Notes: a model not told the origin generated them from the letters alone. A DNA stretch of 49,448 nucleotides from an uncultured Pelagibacteraceae bacterium (GCA_902514665.1 CABXRS010000007.1:1-49448); one strand, 5' to 3'; shown: positions 32,852-42,015, counted from the stretch's first letter. Made by a program: numbers and translations.

Positions 32852-33478
32852 TTAATTCGAAATCTTTTGTATCAATGACGCTGTATTGTTTGAGGGTTTA
32901 TTCACATCCTTCGAAACCTCATGAAAAACAAGATCAGGAACTTTACGTTCATTCAAAAAGGCTGAGCCCTGTAGCTCTAAATTTAAATAACGGTTAACAT
33001 CTGCTTGATTCAGGATTACAGGCTGACGATGATGAATTTCTTTAATATTTTCTTTTGCTTCTTCTGTAATTAAACAAAATTGGTCCTCTTCAAAAATACC
33101 TGCAAAATAAATTACATTAGCATCTTTTCTAACAAAGTAATGAGGAGTTTTTTTATTTTCTTCCCTCTTCCATTCATAAAAACCATCTGCAACAGCTACA
33201 CATCGATGATTTTTAATTAGTTTTTTAAAAGAAACCTTTTCATCAATCGTTTCTAATCTTGCATTAATCAATGCTTTAAATTCTTTGTCTTTAGCCCAAG
33301 TAGGGACTAATCCCCACTTTAAAGCCTCTAAAGTGTTACCGTTTTTATATTTTTTTATAACTGGAAGTTTTTGATAAGGATGAGCGTTATAATTTTCTTT
33401 ATCCTCAACTTGAATAGCAGATTTTACTAAAGAAGAAGTTTTAGTAATTGGATTTTTAACAACATATCTTCCACACAT
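32852..33478 (-). CDS. SRAP domain protein (YedK/HMCES-like)
   Basis: A 208-residue SOS-response-associated peptidase. Cys2 is exposed after Met removal (MCGRYVVKNPI). Further family residues are seen in LKWGLVPTWAKD, LINARLETI, ADGFYEWKREEN and EIHHRQPVIL (active-site His and substrate-binding region). The protein forms a stable thiazolidine crosslink with abasic sites in single-stranded DNA and shields them. It overlaps the TPR gene by one base (TAATG). Confidence 0.93.
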   Translation of the reverse strand: MCGRYVVKNPITKTSSLVKSAIQVEDKENYNAHPYQKLPVIKKYKNGNTLEALKWGLVPTWAKDKEFKALINARLETIDEKVSFKKLIKNHRCVAVADGFYEWKREENKKTPHYFVRKDANVIYFAGIFEEDQFCLITEEAKENIKEIHHRQPVILNQADVNRYLNLELQGSAFLNERKVPDLVFHEVSKDVNKPSNNTASLIQKISN

Positions 33479-34026
33479 TATATTGATTGCTGTTTAATTA
33501 ATTCTTCTATTTGTCTTATCATTATTTCTGGTGATTGCATTGAAGGATGAATTTCTTTAGCTTTTCGATAGCTAGAAATAGCTTTCTCATAATTTTTTAA
33601 TTGTATATTTACTAAACCTTGTCCTGCCAAAGCACCAAAATGTCTTGCTTCAATTGCTAAAACTTTATCAATATCATTTTGAGATTTTTTAAATTCCCCT
33701 ATCAGATAAAAAACTGTTGCTCTTTTATTCCATGCCTCGGCCCAATTTTGATCAAAATTTATAACCTCTGTAAAGATTTCTATGGCTTTAAAAAATTGTT
33801 GGTCTCTTACAAACTGAGAACCTTCCTCTAACTTTGCGGTAAGTTTTGCATCGGTTGGATGAGTGCTCCAAATTTTCCATATTTCCTGTTCAACAATAGA
33901 TGATACTTTTGATTTATTTATCTTTAATTCGTTGAATAATTGGTTAAGTCTTACATCTCTGTCATTTGCAAAAGTGCTTATCTGAGAAAATAAATAAAAT
34001 AAGAATATCAAAAAAAGTTTCTTCAT
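33478..34026 (-). CDS. Periplasmic TPR-repeat protein
   Basis: A 182-residue protein with a signal peptide (MKKLFLIFLFYLFSQISTFA) followed by about three tetratricopeptide repeats. Examples are QQFFKAIEIFTEVINFDQNWAEAWNKRATVFYLIGEFKKSQNDIDKVLAI and HFGALAGQGLVNIQLKNYEKAISSYRKAKEIHP. It should be a periplasmic scaffold. It is coupled to the SRAP gene downstream, and the small hypothetical periplasmic protein is 40 nt upstream. The partner is unknown. Confidence 0.85.
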   Translation of the reverse strand: MKKLFLIFLFYLFSQISTFANDRDVRLNQLFNELKINKSKVSSIVEQEIWKIWSTHPTDAKLTAKLEEGSQFVRDQQFFKAIEIFTEVINFDQNWAEAWNKRATVFYLIGEFKKSQNDIDKVLAIEARHFGALAGQGLVNIQLKNYEKAISSYRKAKEIHPSMQSPEIMIRQIEELIKQQSI

Positions 34027-34066
34027 TATTTTATATTATCAAATAAAAGATTTAGAGTCTTCGGTC

Positions 34067-34519
34067 TTAAGTGTCTTGGTTGTTTTTTATACAACTATAA
34101 AATGAAATATCTTTCTCTTTTTCATCAGAGTTTATTTTTCGAGTAATTTCATGGATAAACTCTCCCGTGCTTCTAGTATAAACTGCAGACTCAGAATAAT
34201 TTCTCTCTTGATCAAAAGCCTGTATCAAAATTATATCCTTGTTTGATATTTTAACCTCCAACTTAATCTTGTTAATAAATTTTGATAAATTTTCTACAAT
34301 TAAGGTGTCCGGATTTTTTGCTATTATTTTCAAGCTATTAATATTTTCTCTTTCAATTTGATCTTTTGCAAAAGAAACAAAGTTGTGTTCTGAGTTTTTA
34401 ATAATAACTTTTTCAAACTTACAATTAAGATCTAAATTTGTCTTAACTGAAATATTAATATTGTTTGCTTGGGCATTGCCAGTGAACAAAAAAATTATTA
34501 TTAAAATAAAATATTTCAT
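34067..34519 (-). CDS. Hypothetical secreted protein
   Basis: A 150-residue protein with a signal peptide ending near FTGNAQA. The mature part is rich in beta-strand patterns (NINISVKTNLDLNCKFEKVIIKNSEHNFV, LEVKISNKDIILIQAFDQER) and ends with a short helical stretch and a lone Cys. I do not recognise a family. It is 6 nt downstream of the NAPE-PLD-like gene and 40 nt upstream of the TPR gene, all on one strand. Confidence 0.7.
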   Translation of the reverse strand: MKYFILIIIFLFTGNAQANNINISVKTNLDLNCKFEKVIIKNSEHNFVSFAKDQIERENINSLKIIAKNPDTLIVENLSKFINKIKLEVKISNKDIILIQAFDQERNYSESAVYTRSTGEFIHEITRKINSDEKEKDISFYSCIKNNQDT

Positions 34520-34525
34520 AAAATA

Positions 34526-35524
34526 TTATTTTAAAATTTCATTTAAGGGTGTTATTTGACCAATTTTAAAAATAATTGCATCCTCTTGTTTGAAGCCGTA
34601 TTTTTCTGCATTATCTCTAAACCTATCTCTTGGTTCCATAATTGGTTCTAACGATAATACAAAAGTACCCCAGTGCATACCAATTACTTTTCTGCTTTTT
34701 AAATCTCTTGAAATCTCAAGAGCTTCTTCAGGATTAGTGTGATAAGCTGATTTATCTTTATAAGGCGTTAATGGGTAAAAATTATACGCTCCTATATTTA
34801 TAAAATTAATATCTATTGGACCATATTTTTCCCCAATTTCTCTATAAATATTGCCAACTCCTGTGTCACAAGCAAACAAAATTTTTTTTCCGTCATATTC
34901 AATTAAAAAATTTCCCCATAAAGATTTATTAGTATCTGTTAAACTTCGTTTAGACCAGTGGACTGCTGGAAGAAATGTTATTTTCATTTTATCATTAACG
35001 ATAATTTCATCATACCAATCCATTTCATTAACATCGTAGAACCCATTTCTCTCAAAATACTTGCCTAGTTTTAAAGGGGCCATTACTTTTGTATTTTTGA
35101 AAGGGAAACTTCTTATTGTCGTCATATCTTGATGATCATAGTGGTTATGAGTTAGTAAAAAAATATCTATAGGAGGTATTTCTTTTAAATTTAAAGCTGG
35201 TTTAGTAAATCTTTTAGGTCCAAATATTAATGGACCTGCATTTTTAGAGAAAACAGGGTCAGTTATAATTGTTGTATTCCCTAATTTTATCAGAAAAGTT
35301 GCATGTCCTATCCATCCGATGTATTCACCATCTTTATATTTTTTAATATCAGTTAGAACTTGTTCCTTGTCTACAACATGATCCTTTGGAACAGTCATAT
35401 CGAGTTTCTTTTTTTCTTTATTGAATATTTTAAAAGACCACCTAAAATTCTGGTCAACTTTGGGTGAACCGAAAGGGTTTCTAAAAGTGCCATCTGGTAA
35501 GTGATGATAGGGAGTTTTATCCAT
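34526..35524 (-). CDS. NAPE-PLD-like metallo-beta-lactamase-fold hydrolase
   Basis: A 332-residue MBL-fold enzyme. The metal motif is FLLTHNHYDHQDMTTIR (H-x-H-x-D-H). Other metal ligands are in PAVHWSKRS, FACDTGVG and IGMHWGTF. The N-terminal region (GTFRNPFGSP, WIGHATFLIKLGNTTIITDPVFS, GPKRFTKPAL) matches bacterial N-acylphosphatidylethanolamine-hydrolysing phospholipase D-like proteins. A lipid or phosphodiester substrate is likely; the exact one is unknown. There is no signal peptide. It follows tesA by 38 nt, so a lipid-related unit with tesA is possible. Confidence 0.87.
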   Translation of the reverse strand: MDKTPYHHLPDGTFRNPFGSPKVDQNFRWSFKIFNKEKKKLDMTVPKDHVVDKEQVLTDIKKYKDGEYIGWIGHATFLIKLGNTTIITDPVFSKNAGPLIFGPKRFTKPALNLKEIPPIDIFLLTHNHYDHQDMTTIRSFPFKNTKVMAPLKLGKYFERNGFYDVNEMDWYDEIIVNDKMKITFLPAVHWSKRSLTDTNKSLWGNFLIEYDGKKILFACDTGVGNIYREIGEKYGPIDINFINIGAYNFYPLTPYKDKSAYHTNPEEALEISRDLKSRKVIGMHWGTFVLSLEPIMEPRDRFRDNAEKYGFKQEDAIIFKIGQITPLNEILK

Positions 35525-35562
35525 ACATAAAAAGCTAACGTTTAATTAATAAAATTACAAAT

Positions 35563-36186
35563 TTAATTTTTTTTCTTATCTAAAAATTTAATTATACCTT
35601 TTTTAATATTTTCACTTAATTTTATTGTTCCTTTCTTGTTAGGATGTATTCCATCTTGTTGATTTAAACTTGGATTAAGTGCCACACCCTCTAAAAGAAA
35701 AGGTATTAATAACAAATTATGCTTCTTAGATAATTTTGGATAGATAGAGTCAAAGTCTCTCTTATATTTTGTTCCATGAGTTGTTGGGGCAATCATTCCA
35801 GCTAAAATTATTTCTATATCCTTCTTTTTTGCAATTTCTATTATTTGTTCTAAATTTTTTTTTGTTTCATCTGGTTGAATTCCTCTAAGCATATCGTTTG
35901 CACCCATTCCTAAAATAACAAGATCTATCCCTGGATCTGATAAACTCCACTCTGCTCTATTTAATCCACCTGAAGATGTACTACCTGAAACACTTCCATT
36001 AATGACTTGAATATTAAATCCATCTTGTTTTAAATTATTCTCTAAAACTATGGATAAATGATGTTCTTTAGGTAAACCATAACCAGCCATTAAGCTGTCT
36101 CCAAATAAAATGACCTTTTCTATTGCGCTCGCATTTATGTGTACTAGAAAGATTAGCAGAATTTTTATAAATAAACTTTTATTCAT
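35563..36186 (-). CDS. tesA: TesA-like periplasmic esterase / lysophospholipase (SGNH)
   Basis: The ATG at 36186 gives 207 residues with a signal peptide ([21 protein letters not shown]). The SGNH blocks are ILFGDSLMAGYGL (Ser), NGSVSGSTSSGGL (Gly), ILGMGANDMLRG (Asn) and DGIHPNKKGTIKL (Asp-His). E. coli TesA is a broad-range thioesterase/lysophospholipase/arylesterase of this size. The longer frame to 36222 would destroy the signal peptide. The start codon overlaps the start of divergent ybbA by two bases (CATG). The tesA/ybbA/ybbP neighbourhood is conserved in E. coli. Confidence 0.92.
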   Translation of the reverse strand: MNKSLFIKILLIFLVHINASAIEKVILFGDSLMAGYGLPKEHHLSIVLENNLKQDGFNIQVINGSVSGSTSSGGLNRAEWSLSDPGIDLVILGMGANDMLRGIQPDETKKNLEQIIEIAKKKDIEIILAGMIAPTTHGTKYKRDFDSIYPKLSKKHNLLLIPFLLEGVALNPSLNQQDGIHPNKKGTIKLSENIKKGIIKFLDKKKN

Positions 36187-36850
36187 GTCTACACTTCTTA
36201 AATTAAAAAAAATAAATCTCAAATACCAAACTGGTAAAGATAATATCAGTGTTTTAAAGAATATAGATTTAAATATTAAGAAAAAAGAAACTGTTTCTGT
36301 TGTCGGAGAGAGTGGTTCAGGAAAAACTAGTTTAATAATGCTTATTGGTGGATTAGAAAAACCAACTTCTGGAAAGATTATTTTCCAAAATCAAGAGATT
36401 ACAAGTCTTAATGAGGATGAAGTTTCAGAAATTAGAAAAAAAAATATCGGAATTGTATTTCAATCTTTTTATTTAATCCCAAATTACACTGCAGTTGAAA
36501 ATGTTGCTTTAACACTTGAACTAAATAATTTTAAAAATCCTGAAAAAGAAGCTAAGATTTTGTTAGATCGTTTTGGTTTAAAACATCGTTTTAATAATCT
36601 TCCTAGTCAACTATCTGGTGGGGAGCAGCAAAGAGTAGCAATAGCAAGAGCAATTGCTATGAAACCTGAATTGATTTTAGCTGATGAACCAACTGGTAAT
36701 TTAGATACTGAAAACTCTACGTTGATTTCAAATATATTGTTTAAATATGTGAAAGAAGAAAGTTCTTCCCTAATTATGGTAACTCATGACTCCAAACTTG
36801 CTGAAAAAGCAAAAAAAAAAATTAAAATTAAAGATGGAAAAATTAAATAA
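36185..36850 (+). CDS. ybbA: ABC transporter ATPase (YbbA/LolD-like)
   Basis: A 221-residue ATPase of the MacB/LolD subfamily. It has Walker [17 protein letters not shown]-loop [21 protein letters not shown], signature [16 protein letters not shown], Walker [13 protein letters not shown] and H-loop MVTHDSKLA. The ATG at 36185 gives the normal family N-terminus ([16 protein letters not shown]). The frame continues to 36110, but that would run into tesA. No Shine-Dalgarno is visible before this start. It overlaps ybbP by 17 nt and works with it. Confidence 0.92.
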   Translation: MSTLLKLKKINLKYQTGKDNISVLKNIDLNIKKKETVSVVGESGSGKTSLIMLIGGLEKPTSGKIIFQNQEITSLNEDEVSEIRKKNIGIVFQSFYLIPNYTAVENVALTLELNNFKNPEKEAKILLDRFGLKHRFNNLPSQLSGGEQQRVAIARAIAMKPELILADEPTGNLDTENSTLISNILFKYVKEESSSLIMVTHDSKLAEKAKKKIKIKDGKIK

Positions 36851-39368
36851 TTATTCAGAATTTAATTTAATACTTAAATATGCTTTAAAAGATTTGAGTA
36901 GAAATTATCATAAAATCTCAAGTATCATTATAACTCTGTTTATCAGCCTTTTTATTTTAAGCGCTATTTTAACAATCGAAGATAGTTTAAAAAAAGAACT
37001 TAGTGATAATGCAAAAGCATTATTAGGTGGAGATTTAGAGATTGATTACAATCGTAATAAAGGAAACTTTGACTTGGTAAATCAAGTCAAAGAGTTTGCA
37101 ACAGTATCTCAAATGATTGAATTTAGTACGATGCTCTCAACAACTGGAAGAGAGAGAAATAAATCTTTATTTACAAGAATTAAAACTGTAGATGAAAAAT
37201 ATCCACTTTATGGTGAAGTCGATTATGAGCCAATCGAAGCTTATGAAAGAATGCAAAAAGAGCCAAATACAATTTTAATTAACGAAAGTTTATCAAAAGC
37301 TCTCAATATAAAGGTTAACGAGCAAGTTAAAGTTCAAGACCAAAACTTTACCGTTATTGGAATTATTAAGTCAGTACCAGATGTAAGTGGATTTGTTGCA
37401 TTTGGTGATTGGGCCCTAGCTGGCAAACAAACTTTAGAAATATTAAAACTAAATGGAATAGGAAGTTTTTTAAATTATGAATATAAAGTAAAATTTAACA
37501 ATGATGATGATCCAGAACAAATAGAGAGAAAAATTGAAAATATTTTCAAAAATGATCCAAAAGTAAAACTTAGATACCCTGAAAATTCAGCAAGTGGTAT
37601 TAAAAGAATTATTAACAATTTTTCTCAATTTTTATCTCTTGTATCCATAAGCGCAATGTTGATTGCAGGAATTGGAATTGCAAACACTTTGTTATCTTTT
37701 ATCAATCAAAATAATATGTCAATTGCTGTCAGAAAAGCAGTTGGATTTTATTCTGGAAACATAAAAACACTTTATTACCTACAATTATTTATTTTACTAT
37801 TTGTTATTACTGTAATTTCCTATGGTTCTAGTTTCTTAGTTGTTCCAATAGCAGATAAATATTTGTCAGATGGTTTAGGATTAAATGTTTATCCAGTTTT
37901 TTCATTTTTGAATTTTTTTAAAATATTTTTAGTTGGATTGCTGGTCCTTATAATTTTTTCTATACCGACAATAAGTTCTATTGATCAAGTGAAAGCTTCT
38001 AATTTGTTTAGAAATGTATTTCAAAATCTGCAATTTTATTATTCAAAAAAATCAGTTGCTGCAAGTCTTGTTTTGCTATCTATTTTAATTTTATTATTTA
38101 CAATTGGATCTGAACAGCCAATCTATAGTTTGGGATATTTTGTAGCTTTTTTTGTTTGTTTAATAGTTTTTTTCTTCCTTTCAAAATTAATTATTTTTTT
38201 TCTAAAAAAATTTAAATCAAGTCCAATTGTTTCACTAAAAGTCTCAATTAAAAATATTACTCAAACAAAAAGTATTACTCCTATTACCGTAATGTCACTA
38301 GGATTAGGCGTAACATTATTGTTAACTCTGGCTTTAGTGGGTACTAACTTTCAAAGAGAAATTGCTAAATCTATACCTGATATAGCACCTGACTATTTTT
38401 TTGTTGGTATTCAAAAAGGAGAGCGTGAAAAATTTGAGCAAGGTATTTTAAATATGGATAAAGAAGCAAATATTGAAATAGTTCCAATGGTATCATCTGG
38501 TATTGTAAAAATTAATGGAATTGATCCTAATACATATATCAAGCCTGATAATGATAGTTACTGGGTAATTGGAAGTGAACGAAGATCATCATGGGTAGAG
38601 GATATTCCAAAAGATAATCCAATCTTAGAGGGAGAGTGGTGGGATTTATCTAAACCAAATCGGTTACAAATATCACTTGATGCTAAAGTCGCAAAAGATT
38701 TTAATATTCAGTTAGGTGATATTTTTACTTTGAATATTTATGGAAGAGAGATTGATGGAGAAGTAATTAATTTCAGAGAAGTAGATTATCGTGATTTAAG
38801 TATTAATTTTGTAATGCTCTTTAACCCACAATTTGCAATGAAAATTCCACATGAATACTTGGCAACTGCAAAATTTGATTCTGATAAATTTAATGAAACA
38901 GAAATGCTGGAGGTAATGCCAAGTTTATCAATGATTAAAATTTCAGATTATCTTTTAAAAGTCACGGCAGTTTTAAACAAAGTATTCATTGCTGTTACTT
39001 TAATTTCTGCCGTAACAATTATTATTGGTTTAATTGTAATATCAAGTGCAATTATTGTTCAGGGGAAAATTAAAGAATATCAAAATCTAATTTTTAAAAT
39101 TTTAGGTTTTTCAAAAAAGCAAATTATTTTCTCATCCTTAATTGAATTCATAATTATTTTTATGTCTGTGATTTTGATCGCAACATTTTTTGCTATAATG
39201 GGGTCTAAATTTATTATGGAGAATATATTTGAACTAGTTTGGCAATTTGACTTTAAAGTTTTATTTTATTTAGGTTTTTCTATTGGGTTTGTTACTTTAA
39301 TCTTGATTTTAGTTACTAATTTAAAATATTTAAATCCTAAAATCTATCCACTTATAAGAAATCAATAA
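36834..39368 (+). CDS. ybbP: FtsX-family ABC permease (YbbP-like)
   Basis: An 844-residue permease with the YbbP layout. It has one N-terminal transmembrane helix, a large periplasmic MacB-type domain and an FtsX domain (SISAMLIAGIGIANTLLSFI, GFYSGNIKTLYYLQLFI). More helices follow, then a second periplasmic domain and a C-terminal FtsX domain (VTLISAVTIIIGLIVISSAIIVQGKIKEYQ). The ATG at 36834 lies inside ybbA and is preferred over 36786, whose extension reads antisense-like Lys repeats. Such mechanotransmission-type transporters move lipids or lipoproteins or drive periplasmic enzymes. The divergent tesA is a plausible partner. Confidence 0.92.
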   Translation: MEKLNNYSEFNLILKYALKDLSRNYHKISSIIITLFISLFILSAILTIEDSLKKELSDNAKALLGGDLEIDYNRNKGNFDLVNQVKEFATVSQMIEFSTMLSTTGRERNKSLFTRIKTVDEKYPLYGEVDYEPIEAYERMQKEPNTILINESLSKALNIKVNEQVKVQDQNFTVIGIIKSVPDVSGFVAFGDWALAGKQTLEILKLNGIGSFLNYEYKVKFNNDDDPEQIERKIENIFKNDPKVKLRYPENSASGIKRIINNFSQFLSLVSISAMLIAGIGIANTLLSFINQNNMSIAVRKAVGFYSGNIKTLYYLQLFILLFVITVISYGSSFLVVPIADKYLSDGLGLNVYPVFSFLNFFKIFLVGLLVLIIFSIPTISSIDQVKASNLFRNVFQNLQFYYSKKSVAASLVLLSILILLFTIGSEQPIYSLGYFVAFFVCLIVFFFLSKLIIFFLKKFKSSPIVSLKVSIKNITQTKSITPITVMSLGLGVTLLLTLALVGTNFQREIAKSIPDIAPDYFFVGIQKGEREKFEQGILNMDKEANIEIVPMVSSGIVKINGIDPNTYIKPDNDSYWVIGSERRSSWVEDIPKDNPILEGEWWDLSKPNRLQISLDAKVAKDFNIQLGDIFTLNIYGREIDGEVINFREVDYRDLSINFVMLFNPQFAMKIPHEYLATAKFDSDKFNETEMLEVMPSLSMIKISDYLLKVTAVLNKVFIAVTLISAVTIIIGLIVISSAIIVQGKIKEYQNLIFKILGFSKKQIIFSSLIEFIIIFMSVILIATFFAIMGSKFIMENIFELVWQFDFKVLFYLGFSIGFVTLILILVTNLKYLNPKIYPLIRNQ

Positions 39369-39385
39369 TCTTTGTAAGATTATAT

Positions 39386-40129
39386 TTATAAAAAATCGAA
39401 AATTAATTTTGAACTAGTTACAAAAATTAAAGTATACAAAATATTATAAAATAATTTTTCTTCAATTATCTTTAGAACTTGATAACCAATTAAAATTCCA
39501 ATGAGTGCAAAAGGAAATAAAATTAATGATTGTTTAAAAGTTTCAAAGTTCATCATTGATAAATTGATATAAAAAGGAAGTTTAATTAAATTCACAAAAG
39601 TAAAAAAAATTATTCTTGTCCCTACGTAAATTTCCTTTCTCATTCTTAAAGGAAGCAAATAGATACTGGTTGGTGTTCCGCCAGCATGAACACTGAAACT
39701 AGTAAAGCCTGCTACAGTTGAACAAATTCCACCTTTTAAAAAATTTTTTTCTGACTTTGCATCTTTGTTTTTTTTAAAAAAGAAATAATGGCCTGCAAAA
39801 ATGAAACCCATCAAACCTATTATAAATTTTAATAGTTCCTCTGAAAAATATGAAAAAGTGAGTGAGCCTATAAATATACCAATTGCTGCAAAGGGAACTA
39901 TTAATTTTAGAGTTTCTTTATCAAATTCTTTTCTATACTTATAAGTTGCTATAAAATCTGAAAATATCAAAATAGGCAAAATAATTCCAAGTGCTTTAGT
40001 TAATGGCATTGAGATAGTCATTAAAGGAATGGAAATAAGAGCTATAGATCCACCTAAACCAGATTTAGCTATACCAAACAGAATAATTGCAGGAACGACA
40101 GTTAAAAAGAACAAAAGATTTATTTCCAT
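39386..40129 (-). CDS. TauE/SafE-family permease (second copy)
   Basis: A 247-residue DUF81 membrane protein with about eight helices. The first repeat motif is IILFGIAKSGLGGSIALISIPLM and the second GGICSTVAGFTSFSVHAGGTPTSIYLLPL. It is much shorter than the TauE-like protein at 12127-13209 and lacks that protein's cytoplasmic insert. The substrate is unknown; organosulfur or organic anions are handled by other members. A 54-aa membrane protein gene and a RamB-like regulator lie directly upstream on the same strand. Confidence 0.85.
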   Translation of the reverse strand: MEINLLFFLTVVPAIILFGIAKSGLGGSIALISIPLMTISMPLTKALGIILPILIFSDFIATYKYRKEFDKETLKLIVPFAAIGIFIGSLTFSYFSEELLKFIIGLMGFIFAGHYFFFKKNKDAKSEKNFLKGGICSTVAGFTSFSVHAGGTPTSIYLLPLRMRKEIYVGTRIIFFTFVNLIKLPFYINLSMMNFETFKQSLILFPFALIGILIGYQVLKIIEEKLFYNILYTLIFVTSSKLIFDFL

Positions 40130-40142
40130 CTCTAAAATTAAT

Positions 40143-40307
40143 TTAGTAATTTAAGAGTAAAAGAATAACTGCTATAATTACTATTATGGAGCTAACAACA
40201 ATATAATTAAGTTTAATATTTAATTTTTTTTCAGTGACTTCTGTGATTTTTTCCCAAAATAAAACAATCAAAAATACTATAACAGCTGGTATTATAAACT
40301 TTATCAT
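40143..40307 (-). CDS. 54-aa two-helix membrane protein between regulator and TauE-family gene
   Basis: A short frame whose ATG overlaps the stop of the regulator (TAATG at 40307). It ends 13 nt before the TauE-family gene. The product begins MIKFIIPAVIVFLIVLFWEK, has a polar middle (ITEVTEKKLNIKLNY) and a second hydrophobic stretch (IVVSSIIVIIAVILLLLNY). Two short transmembrane helices in a hairpin are likely. No family is recognised. Coupling on both sides supports translation. Confidence 0.66.
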   Translation of the reverse strand: MIKFIIPAVIVFLIVLFWEKITEVTEKKLNIKLNYIVVSSIIVIIAVILLLLNY

Positions 40308-41743
40308 TATTTAGAGTTACTATCACTTACATAAACAGAAACTCCTCTGGAGTTTAAGTCTACATCAAATTTTTTGTGTAAAGGTGGAAAGGCTCTTTGT
40401 GAACAATCCAATCTGTCACATGTTCTACAAGATACACCTATTGGTATTTCTGAAGATTTATCATTGATATTTACGTTTTCTGTATAAACAAAATCTTTTG
40501 CATATTTTGCTTCACAACCAAGACCAATTGATAAAACACTTCTAGCTTGTCCAAATCTTCCAATACCTTTTTCAACAGTTCTTGCAATGCAAACATATTT
40601 TTCACCGTTGTTCATTTTACTAACTGCAGCTTGAATTACCCCAGGTCTTGTAAATGCTGAATAAACATTCCATCTAGGACAAGCTCCACCATATCTTGGA
40701 ATATCAATTCCTGATAATGAAAATCTTTTAGAGATATTGCCAGCCATATCCACCCTTAAAAAATGAAATGGAATTCCAGGAAGTTTTGGATCTTGTAAGC
40801 ATGTTACTCTATGAGCAACTTGTTCGAAGGATGTTGCAAATGTATTTTGTAATAATTCTAGATCATATTTAAGTTTTCTACATTCAGTATGAAATAATTT
40901 ATAAGGCATTAAAATAGCTGCAGCACAATAATTTAATAAAGCTACTTTTGTTAATTTTTTAGACTCTTCCGAAGGAAAGCTAAATCCTGATAAATAGTTA
41001 TCTATTTCTTGATTTGCTCCCTCTTGCGCTATTTGAGCAGCAGCATGTAATTTTTTAGTTTCTAATGAACTATAATCACTTAAAAGAAGTTCTTTTTTAT
41101 TTTTTTTATATATCTTTGAAAAAGGTTTTTGTTCATCAGGAATAACATCTTTTACAGTTATGGAATATTCAGTATTTAAATATTCACATAAAGAAATATA
41201 TCTAGTTCGATTATTTTTCTGAATTTTTTCAAAAACATTATTTGCAAATTCTTCTAATTTTGGAAAATAATTTTTATTTTCTTGTAAAAAATCAGAGATT
41301 ACCTCACCAGGAAAAGAATTTTTTCTGTTATCTACTATTTTGCCAGAAATTTTTTCAATTTTGTTAATTAATTCATGGTCTTTTTTTTTAAGAATATCTC
41401 CTAATCTAACTATTGCTTTTCCAATTTTAGGATTTGTGCTTACTAGATCTTTTACTTCTGGTCCCAAGATATCCAAATCCTCAAATAAATTATCGTCTAA
41501 AATTTCAGAAATTGTGTTTTGAAGATTAATATCTGTTTTTGATGTAAGATCTGATAATTGAATATTTAATTTCTCACAAACATTTAAAAGCAAATCGCCA
41601 TCAATTTTTCTTTTACCACTCTCTATTAGATTTAAATAACTAGGAGAAATACTTAAATCTTCAGCTAACTTATTTGCTTGAAGGCCTAATTGTCTACGAA
41701 ATGCTTTGATTTTAGGGCCTATTTTTAAATCTATTTGACTCAT
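40307..41743 (-). CDS. XRE-family regulator of the RamB/ScfR (short-chain fatty acyl) type
   Basis: A 478-residue regulator. The N-terminal helix-turn-helix is KIKAFRRQLGLQANKLAEDLSISPSYLNLIESGKRKID. A central IrrE-like region follows (LHAAAQIAQEGANQEIDNYLS, NYCAAAILMPYKLFHTECRKLKYDLELLQNTFATSFEQVAHR). The C-terminal domain is Cys-rich (GVSCRTCDRLDCSQRAFPPL). This is the RamB/ScfR/MccR architecture, whose members control glyoxylate-cycle, acetate or methylcitrate genes in response to acyl-CoA. It is divergent from the 53-aa gene and aceA, with five TTTGTAAA elements between, so it probably regulates itself and aceA. Confidence 0.88.
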   Translation of the reverse strand: MSQIDLKIGPKIKAFRRQLGLQANKLAEDLSISPSYLNLIESGKRKIDGDLLLNVCEKLNIQLSDLTSKTDINLQNTISEILDDNLFEDLDILGPEVKDLVSTNPKIGKAIVRLGDILKKKDHELINKIEKISGKIVDNRKNSFPGEVISDFLQENKNYFPKLEEFANNVFEKIQKNNRTRYISLCEYLNTEYSITVKDVIPDEQKPFSKIYKKNKKELLLSDYSSLETKKLHAAAQIAQEGANQEIDNYLSGFSFPSEESKKLTKVALLNYCAAAILMPYKLFHTECRKLKYDLELLQNTFATSFEQVAHRVTCLQDPKLPGIPFHFLRVDMAGNISKRFSLSGIDIPRYGGACPRWNVYSAFTRPGVIQAAVSKMNNGEKYVCIARTVEKGIGRFGQARSVLSIGLGCEAKYAKDFVYTENVNINDKSSEIPIGVSCRTCDRLDCSQRAFPPLHKKFDVDLNSRGVSVYVSDSNSK

Positions 41744-41750
41744 TTTACTT

Positions 41751-41831
41751 TTTGTAAATTTTGTAAATTTATTTTTACAATTTTTTTATAGTATTTACAA
41801 GCTTTTTGTCGTTTTTTGTGGAATTTGTAAA
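41751..41831. promoter_or_regulatory. Cluster of five TTTGTAAA elements: probable RamB-like operator region
   Basis: The core TTTGTAAA occurs in direct orientation at 41751-41758, 41760-41767 and 41824-41831. Its reverse complement TTTACAA occurs at 41774-41780 and 41794-41800. The first two are tandem with a 9-bp period. All five lie in the 110-bp space between the divergent regulator and the 53-aa gene/aceA. The Corynebacterium RamB site centres on TTTGCAAA, one base different. AT-rich background could give some copies by chance, but not readily five with this arrangement in one spacer. Confidence 0.6.
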
Positions 41832-41853
41832 TTTAGTAAATTATAAGATTTAC

Positions 41854-42015
41854 ATGAATAAAAAAATCAAAAACACTGAAAATGAGGCTCAAATCATCAG
41901 AAAAGAAGACTTAGATCATCATAATAGTAGAGGGATCTACATGAGAGATGATCACTGTGATTGGGGTTCAAGTGGAATGAATGATCTTATCGAAACTTCA
42001 AACGATAATAATTAA
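41854..42015 (+). CDS. 53-aa hypothetical protein upstream of aceA
   Basis: The ATG at 41854 gives a small, hydrophilic, acidic protein. It begins MNKKIKNTENEAQIIRKEDL, continues DHHNSRGIYMRDDHCDWGSS and ends GMNDLIETSNDNN. The HH, DDHCDW cluster of His, Cys and Asp residues could bind a metal. There is no membrane segment or signal. It lies 48 nt before aceA on the same strand and directly after the operator cluster, so it is probably co-regulated with aceA. No family is recognised. The frame is open upstream to 41806, but that part falls in the operator region. Confidence 0.62.
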   Translation: MNKKIKNTENEAQIIRKEDLDHHNSRGIYMRDDHCDWGSSGMNDLIETSNDNN

